Assembly (NCBI RefSeq): GCF_902506575.1
Contig: NZ_LR732544.1
Span: 2,466,846 to 2,530,845, forward strand
Origin: Streptomyces mexicanus
Lineage (GTDB): Bacteria > Actinomycetota > Actinomycetes > Streptomycetales > Streptomycetaceae
Direction of reading: 5' to 3'
Length of the DNA stretch: 64,000 nucleotides
The notes under the pieces were generated by a model. That model did no database searches. It saw only the letters and a list, made by a program, of their open reading frames with translations, and was not told where the DNA came from. This document shows positions 59,741 through 64,000 of the stretch, piece after piece. A program made the translations under genes and the position numbers. How positions within the stretch are numbered: position 1 is the stretch's first letter; each line of letters begins with the position of its first letter.

Positions 59741-60331
59741 ATGCCTGCGCGAGCCAAGCCGCCGACCGCCACCGCGCGGCAGGAGGAGCGCCGTCGCCGC
59801 ATCCTGCGCGCCGGCACCCGGCTGGCCTGCCGGGGCGGCTTCGAGGCGGTGCAGATGCGGGAGGTCGCGGAGTCCTCGCAGGTGGCGCTCGGCACGCTGT
59901 ACCGGTACTTCCCGTCGAAGGTGCACCTGCTGGTCGCGATCATGCAGGACCAGCTGGAGCGGATGCACGGCACGCTGCGCAAGAAGCCGCCGTCCGGTGC
60001 GGGCCCGGCCGAACGGGTCGCGCAGACGCTCATGGGCGCCTTCCGGGCGCTGCAGGGCGAGCCGCAGCTGGCGGAGGCGATGGTGCGCGCCCTGACGTTC
60101 GCGGACCGCAGCGTGAGCCGGGAGGTCGATCAGGTCTCCCGCCTGACCACGGCGATCATCCTGGACGCGATGGACCGCCCCGAGCCGACGCCCGGGCAGC
60201 TGTCCGCGGTCCGCGTGATCGAGCACACCTGGCACTCGGCCCTGATCGCCTGGCTCTCGGGCCGCGCCTCGATCGCCCAGGTGCAGGCCGACGTGGAGAC
60301 GGCCTGCCGACTGATCGGACAGGTGGACTGA
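59741..60331 (+). CDS. TetR-family regulator, KstR-like
   Basis: A 196-residue TetR-type repressor. The DNA-binding helix-turn-helix occupies residues about 17-60 (RRRRILRAGTRLACRGGFEA, then LGTLYRYFPSKVHLLV, a segment I recall from KstR-like proteins). The C-terminal ligand domain is AlaArg-rich and helical. The divergent operator at 59575 supports autoregulation and control of the glycosyltransferase operon. The natural ligand is unknown, perhaps a CoA-linked or sterol-like metabolite. ATG 59741 is used. Confidence 0.85.
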   Translation: MPARAKPPTATARQEERRRRILRAGTRLACRGGFEAVQMREVAESSQVALGTLYRYFPSKVHLLVAIMQDQLERMHGTLRKKPPSGAGPAERVAQTLMGAFRALQGEPQLAEAMVRALTFADRSVSREVDQVSRLTTAIILDAMDRPEPTPGQLSAVRVIEHTWHSALIAWLSGRASIAQVQADVETACRLIGQVD

Positions 60332-60389
60332 GGCGCTCGTCCCGGTACGAGAAGAGCCCGGGCACGAGTAAGGCCCGGGCACGAAAAAA

Positions 60390-60565
60390 CCTACGAGACG
60401 GGTTCCCTTCGCCGGTATTGTCCGGATCAGGTATTGGGGGTCGCCTTCCGGTCTTGCGACCTTCCGGCCTCTCAGCCCGACCGTCGACGTCGGCCTCGGC
60501 GGATGCCTTGCGGCGTCTCGCCCAAGTCGGCTACTCCGGTCGAACTCCCTCACTCGCCCCGTAGG
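60390..60565 (-). ncRNA. TPP riboswitch on the minus strand, apparently orphan
   Basis: Read on the minus strand it has the conserved elements GGGCTGAGA (60469-60477 region), ACCTGATCCGG and CCGGCGAAGGGA. The closing stem is CCTACG with CGTAGG. A run of six T follows on that strand. Downstream on the minus strand comes only the antisense of the TetR gene, so no target gene is visible within 800 nt. Confidence 0.75.
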
Positions 60566-60699
60566 CACTTTTTATGTTAGTCGGCTCACATCGGGATGGA
60601 ACCCCCCGAAGCAAGATTTTTTGTCGACAACCAGGGCATACCTCCCTGCTGCCCGATGCTCGTGGCCGCCCGGTTTTCCCGGGTCGGTAAAGTGGCCCG

Positions 60700-60865
60700 G
60701 TCGTCATCACGCCTGTTCGGGGGGAAGCCGGTGAAAATCCGGCGCTGACCCGCAACCGTATGCCGCTCCCCATCCCAGGGAACGGTGAGCCGGAATGCCC
60801 CGGGCGGGGGCGTGACCGGCTCGCGTGCGTCGGCGAACCCGCCGCCGCACGGCACCGTCGAGGGA
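60700..60865 (+). ncRNA. cobalamin riboswitch
   Basis: Core elements on the plus strand: GGGGAAGCCGGTGAAAATCC, GCTGACCCGCAACCGTATGCC and a later GAGCCGGAATGCC. These are the conserved GGTGAAAATCCGGC and GACCCGC blocks of the B12 element. It lies about 70 nt upstream of the start codon of the secreted alpha-barrel protein, so it should turn that operon down when B12 is plentiful. Confidence 0.85.
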
Positions 60866-60933
60866 TACGGAGCCGAGCCGCCGGGGGTGTCCCCTGCTGC
60901 CCGGCTCCCCGCAGGGAGAGGCATCCGCCGATC

Positions 60934-62190
60934 ATGAACATACGCCGCAGCGCAGCGGCCCTGGCCGCCGTCGCCGCCGTCGCCGTGATCGGGGCCCCGG
61001 CCGCCGTCGCCGCCGGATCCTCGCCGTCCCCCTCCGGGGCGCCCGCGCTCCCCGCCGGGCTGTACGGCAGCACCGACCCGAAGTACGACGGCGTGTGGCG
61101 GCAGTCCCTCGCCCTGCTCGCGCAGCACACCGTGGGCGTGCGGCCCGCCCCGCAGGCCGTGGACTGGCTGACGGGCCAGCAGTGCGCGAACGGCGCGTTC
61201 GCCGCGTTCCGCGCCGACCCCTCCGCCGCCTGCGACGCCAAGGTCGCCGTCGACACCAACAGCACGGCCGCCGCCGTCCAGGCCCTCGCCGCGCTCGGCG
61301 GCCACGACGCGGCCACCGGCAAGGCGGTCTCCTGGCTGAAGTCCGTGCAGAACAAGGACGGCGGCTGGGGCTACACCCCCGGCGGGCCCAGCGACACCAA
61401 CTCGACGTCGGTCGTCATCGGGGCGCTCGCCGCCGCCGGCGAGAAGCCCGCCGCCGTGGTCAAGGACGGCAAGTCCCCCTACGACGCGCTGCTGACGTTC
61501 GCCCTGCCGTGCTCCGGTGAGAGCGCGGGCGCGTTCGCCTACCAGCCCGACAAGAAGGGCGCCCTGGCCGCCAACGCCGACGCCACGGCCGCCGGTGTGG
61601 TCGCCGCGCTCGGGCAGGGCCTGGCGGCCGAGGCGGGCACCGGACACGCGAGCGCCCGCTGCTCCGACTCCGGTACGGCCACCCCCGCCCGGGCCGCCGC
61701 CAACGGCGCGGCCTACCTCGCGCACGCCCTCGCCGCGACCGGCCACCTGACCTCCGCCCTGCCCGGCGCCGAGGACCAGCCCGACTACGGCAACACCGCC
61801 GACGCGGTGGTCGCGCTGGCCGCCCAGGGCGGCGCCGGGCAGGCGGCGGGGCCGCTGCGCTGGCTGGAGCGGCACGCCACGGTGTGGGCCCGGCAGAGCG
61901 GCCCGGCCGCCTGGGCGCAGCTGATCTTCGCCGCCCACGCCACGGGCACCGACCCGCACGACTTCGGCGGCACCGACCTGGTGAAAGCGCTCGACGCCAC
62001 CGGCCCGAAGCCGGTGTCTCACTCCGCGCCCGCGCGCCCCGCGCGGAAGGACCCGGACGGCGAGGAGAACGGCGGCGACTCCGGGCACACCGCCGCCTGG
62101 ATCGCCGGCGGTGTCGGCGCGGTCGTGGTCGTCGGCGCCGTCGTCCTGGTGGCCGTGCGCCGCGCCGGCCGTACGGAGCGGCGGCCGTGA
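60934..62190 (+). CDS. secreted alpha-barrel (prenyltransferase/squalene-oxidase repeat) protein under B12 control
   Basis: A 418-residue exported protein: signal peptide (AALAAVAAVAVIGAPAAVAA), repeats of the alpha/alpha-barrel type (VDWLTGQQCANGAFAAF, SWLKSVQNKDGGWGYTP, SVVIGALAAAGEKPAAV and similar), a charged linker and one C-terminal membrane helix (AAWIAGGVGAVVVVGAVVLVAV). The same barrel forms the B12-binding half of intrinsic factor and transcobalamin. A cobalamin riboswitch upstream supports a B12-capture role. The ATG at 60934 has GGGAGAGG upstream. The ligand is inferred. Confidence 0.78.
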   Translation: MNIRRSAAALAAVAAVAVIGAPAAVAAGSSPSPSGAPALPAGLYGSTDPKYDGVWRQSLALLAQHTVGVRPAPQAVDWLTGQQCANGAFAAFRADPSAACDAKVAVDTNSTAAAVQALAALGGHDAATGKAVSWLKSVQNKDGGWGYTPGGPSDTNSTSVVIGALAAAGEKPAAVVKDGKSPYDALLTFALPCSGESAGAFAYQPDKKGALAANADATAAGVVAALGQGLAAEAGTGHASARCSDSGTATPARAAANGAAYLAHALAATGHLTSALPGAEDQPDYGNTADAVVALAAQGGAGQAAGPLRWLERHATVWARQSGPAAWAQLIFAAHATGTDPHDFGGTDLVKALDATGPKPVSHSAPARPARKDPDGEENGGDSGHTAAWIAGGVGAVVVVGAVVLVAVRRAGRTERRP

Positions 62191-62858
62191 TGCGCCGCCC
62201 GCGCGCGCTGTCCGCGCTGCTCCTGGCCGCCGTGTTCCTGCTGGGCACGGGCGCCGGCCAGGCGCAGGCCGTCGGCTACCGGTACTGGTCCTTCTGGGAC
62301 CGCGACGGCGACCACTGGACGTACGCCACCCAGGGCCCGTCCACGGCCCGCCCCGCCGACGGCGACGTGCAGGGCTTCCGTTTCGCCGTCAGCGAGGACT
62401 CCCAGGAGGCGGCCGAGCCGCGCGGCACCGCCTCGTTCGCGGCCATCTGCGGCGGGACACCGGCCGCACACGGACACAAGCGCGTCGCGCTGGTCCTCGA
62501 CTTCGGCACGCGGGCCGACGCCCCGTCCGGCGAGGCACCGCCCGCACCGCGCCGGGTCTGCGCCCGGGTCCCCGCCGACGCCACCACGGCGGAGGCCCTG
62601 GCGGCCGTCGCCCCGCCCCTGCGCTATGACACCAATGCGCTGCTGTGCGCGATCGCCGGCTACCCGGCCAAGGGCTGCGGGGAGCAGGTCGACACGGCCT
62701 TGACGAGCCCCGGCACGACGAAGAACGTGACGGACAAGGCGGCCGGAGCCGAGAAGAAGGACGGCGGTCCGTCCGTGGGGCTCCTCGCGGGCGGCGCGGT
62801 CGTCGTCGTCCTGGCCGGTGCGGCCGTCTGGCAGGCCCGCCGCCACAGGCATGCGTAA
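62190..62858 (+). CDS. secreted SCO2322-family-like protein
   Basis: A 222-residue protein with signal peptide (LSALLLAAVFLLGTGAGQA), a compact extracytoplasmic domain (YRYWSFWDRDGDHWTYATQ, then GFRFAVSEDSQEAAEPRG, with Cys pair AICGG and RVCARV), a linker and a C-terminal membrane helix (GLLAGGAVVVVLAGAAVW). I recall it as a family named after a S. coelicolor gene near a B12 uptake locus. Start and stop of the previous gene overlap (TGATG). It may serve as the second lobe of a B12-binding complex. Confidence 0.75.
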   Translation: MRRPRALSALLLAAVFLLGTGAGQAQAVGYRYWSFWDRDGDHWTYATQGPSTARPADGDVQGFRFAVSEDSQEAAEPRGTASFAAICGGTPAAHGHKRVALVLDFGTRADAPSGEAPPAPRRVCARVPADATTAEALAAVAPPLRYDTNALLCAIAGYPAKGCGEQVDTALTSPGTTKNVTDKAAGAEKKDGGPSVGLLAGGAVVVVLAGAAVWQARRHRHA

Positions 62859-63900
62859 GCCTGCCGACGGCACGGGCACGGCACCGCCCGGCCCGCGCGT
62901 GCGCCGGGCGCCCGGCGTGCACGCCGGGGCGTGGTGGGTGTGGGCGCTCGCACTCGGCACCGCCGCGACCCGCACCACCAACCCGCTGCTGCTGGGCCTG
63001 CTGCTGGCCGTCTCCGGGTACGTGGTGGTGACCTGCCGTCCCGACACCCCCGCGGCCCGCTCCTACAGCGCCTTCCTCCGGCTCGCCCTCGCCGTGCTCG
63101 TGGTGCGCCTGGGCTTCGCCGTGGTGCTCGGCTCCCCCATCCCCGGCACGCACGTCCTGCTCACCCTGCCCGAGGTGCCGCTGCCGCACTGGGCGCAGGG
63201 CATCCGCCTCGGCGGCCGGGTCACCGCCGAGGCACTGGTGTTCGCGCTGTACGACGCGCTGAAGCTGGCCGCGCTGCTGATCTGCGTGGGCGCGGCGAAC
63301 GCCCTGGCCGCCCCCGCCCGGTTGCTGAAGTCCCTGCCGGGCGCGCTGTACGAGATGGGTGTGGCCGTGGTCGTCGCGCTCACCTTCGCCCCGCATCTGG
63401 TCGCCGACGCCCGGCGGCTGCGGGCGGCCCGCCGGCTGCGCGGCCGTCCGGACCGGGGGGTGCGCGGGCTGCTGCACGTGGGGCTGCCGGTGCTGGAGGG
63501 CGCGCTGGAGCGGTCGGTGTCGCTGGCCGCCGCGATGGACGCCCGCGGCTACGGCCGTACCGCCGAGGTGGCGCCCGCGGTGCGCCGGACCACCGCCGCC
63601 CTCACCCTGGGCGGGCTGCTCGGCGTGTGCGCGGGCACGTACGGGCTGCTCCCCGCCGAGGGCGGCACCTACGGGCTGCCCGTGCTGGGTGCCGGGCTCG
63701 CCGCCGCGCTGGCCGGGCTGTGGCTGGGCGGCCGGCGCACCCCGCGCACCCGCTACCGCCCCGACACCTGGGGGCCGCGCTCGTGGCTGGTCGCCGGTTC
63801 GGGCGTGGCGGTCGCGGCCCTGCTGAGCCTGGCCGCTGCCCGCGACCCGCAGGCGCTGCACCCCGGTGTCGTCCCGCTGGTCGCCCCCGCGCTGCCGCTG
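62851..63900 (+). CDS. EcfT/CbiQ-like transmembrane transporter subunit (3' cut by adapter)
   Basis: About 350 residues of an energy-coupling-factor T subunit: several helices (LLLGLLLAVSGYVVVTC, RLALAVLVVRLGFAVVLG and others), the Ala-Arg-Gly cytoplasmic coupling motif in SVSLAAAMDARGYGR, and a further helix pair near the end. ATG 62851 overlaps the previous stop by 8 nt. The true sequence ends near 63900, where sequencing adapter begins, so the C-terminus and any following ATPase genes are missing. The role in B12 (or cobalt) uptake follows from the riboswitch and neighbours. Confidence 0.85.
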
Positions 63901-64000
63901 CTGGCTCTTATACACAACTCCGAGCCCACGAGACAGGCAGAAAACTCGCATGCCGGCTTCTGCTTGAAAAAAAAAAACACCTAATCATCTCCTATTCCGT
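63901..64000 (+). other. Illumina Nextera adapter and read-through artefact
   Basis: 63901-63934 matches the Nextera transposase/read-2 adapter (CTCTTATACACA, then CCGAGCCCACGAGAC) with two mismatches. 63935-63942 is AGGCAGAA, which I recall as index N703. 63943-63966 matches the i7 tail ending TTCTGCTTG with three mismatches. 63967-63977 is poly-A. The final 23 bases look like noise. None of this is genomic. Confidence 0.95.

Overview
The window is high-GC actinobacterial DNA, almost certainly Streptomyces. GTG starts are frequent, third codon positions are strongly G/C, and ATGA/GTGA stop-start overlaps are everywhere. I see no rRNA, tRNA, CRISPR array or intact insertion sequence. It is draft sequence: the last 100 bases are Illumina Nextera adapter, and a 33-bp foldback near 45.3-45.4 kb lies between two truncated genes.

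Region 1 (1-12 kb) is a stress and membrane cluster: a cNMP-binding/thioredoxin-reductase-like flavoprotein, Hsp20, a small Cys protein, an MFS transporter with an HTH-like tail, DUF2267, a SpoIIE-type phosphatase, DUF1931, a FUSC protein, PsiE and a membrane protein. A decayed paralogue of that last protein lies at 7.4-7.9 kb.

Region 2 (12.4-19.3 kb) looks like a phage- or plasmid-derived nucleic-acid modification block. It holds a 5'-truncated Mom-like GNAT protein, a broken PP-loop (PAPS-reductase-like) gene, a DNA-binding protein, two unknown proteins, a C5-cytosine methyltransferase and a second, intact PP-loop protein. Several of these genes are preceded by a recurring leader element: a stem of differing sequence, an invariant CGGCAA loop, then a CACC..CGACTC-like string. 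Two of them also share a duplicated promoter.

Region 3 (19.4-24 kb) holds a leftward module: an initiator-like protein with two winged-helix repeats, a frameshifted membrane protein and a small unknown. Around it are identical 15-bp palindromes and nine TGCGCA hexamers in about 200 bp, a candidate replication, partition or transfer site.

Region 4 (23.8-45.4 kb) is one long rightward run. It encodes a Gram-positive type IV secretion (Tcp-like) apparatus: VirB8-like, VirB3-like, VirB4, VirB6-like, a lytic transglycosylase/NlpC, a VirD4-like ATPase and a replication-relaxation protein. Two secreted proteins and a Tad pilus locus follow (SAF/CpaB, TadZ, TadA, TadB, TadC, pilin, TadE/G-like). It breaks off inside the next gene at the foldback. 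This looks like part of a plasmid or integrative element.

Region 5 (45.4-63.9 kb) has more extreme GC3 and looks like core chromosome: an ABC exporter with a two-component system, two methyltransferases (one with an inverted partial copy of its 5' end), an MFS exporter, a cell-wall amidase, and a glycosyltransferase/methyltransferase/terpenoid-cyclase-like operon opposite a TetR regulator with a KstR-type operator. An orphan TPP riboswitch follows, then a cobalamin riboswitch driving a predicted vitamin B12 uptake operon (secreted alpha-barrel protein, secreted small protein, EcfT) cut off by adapter. Regions 4 and 5 may not be contiguous in the real genome.
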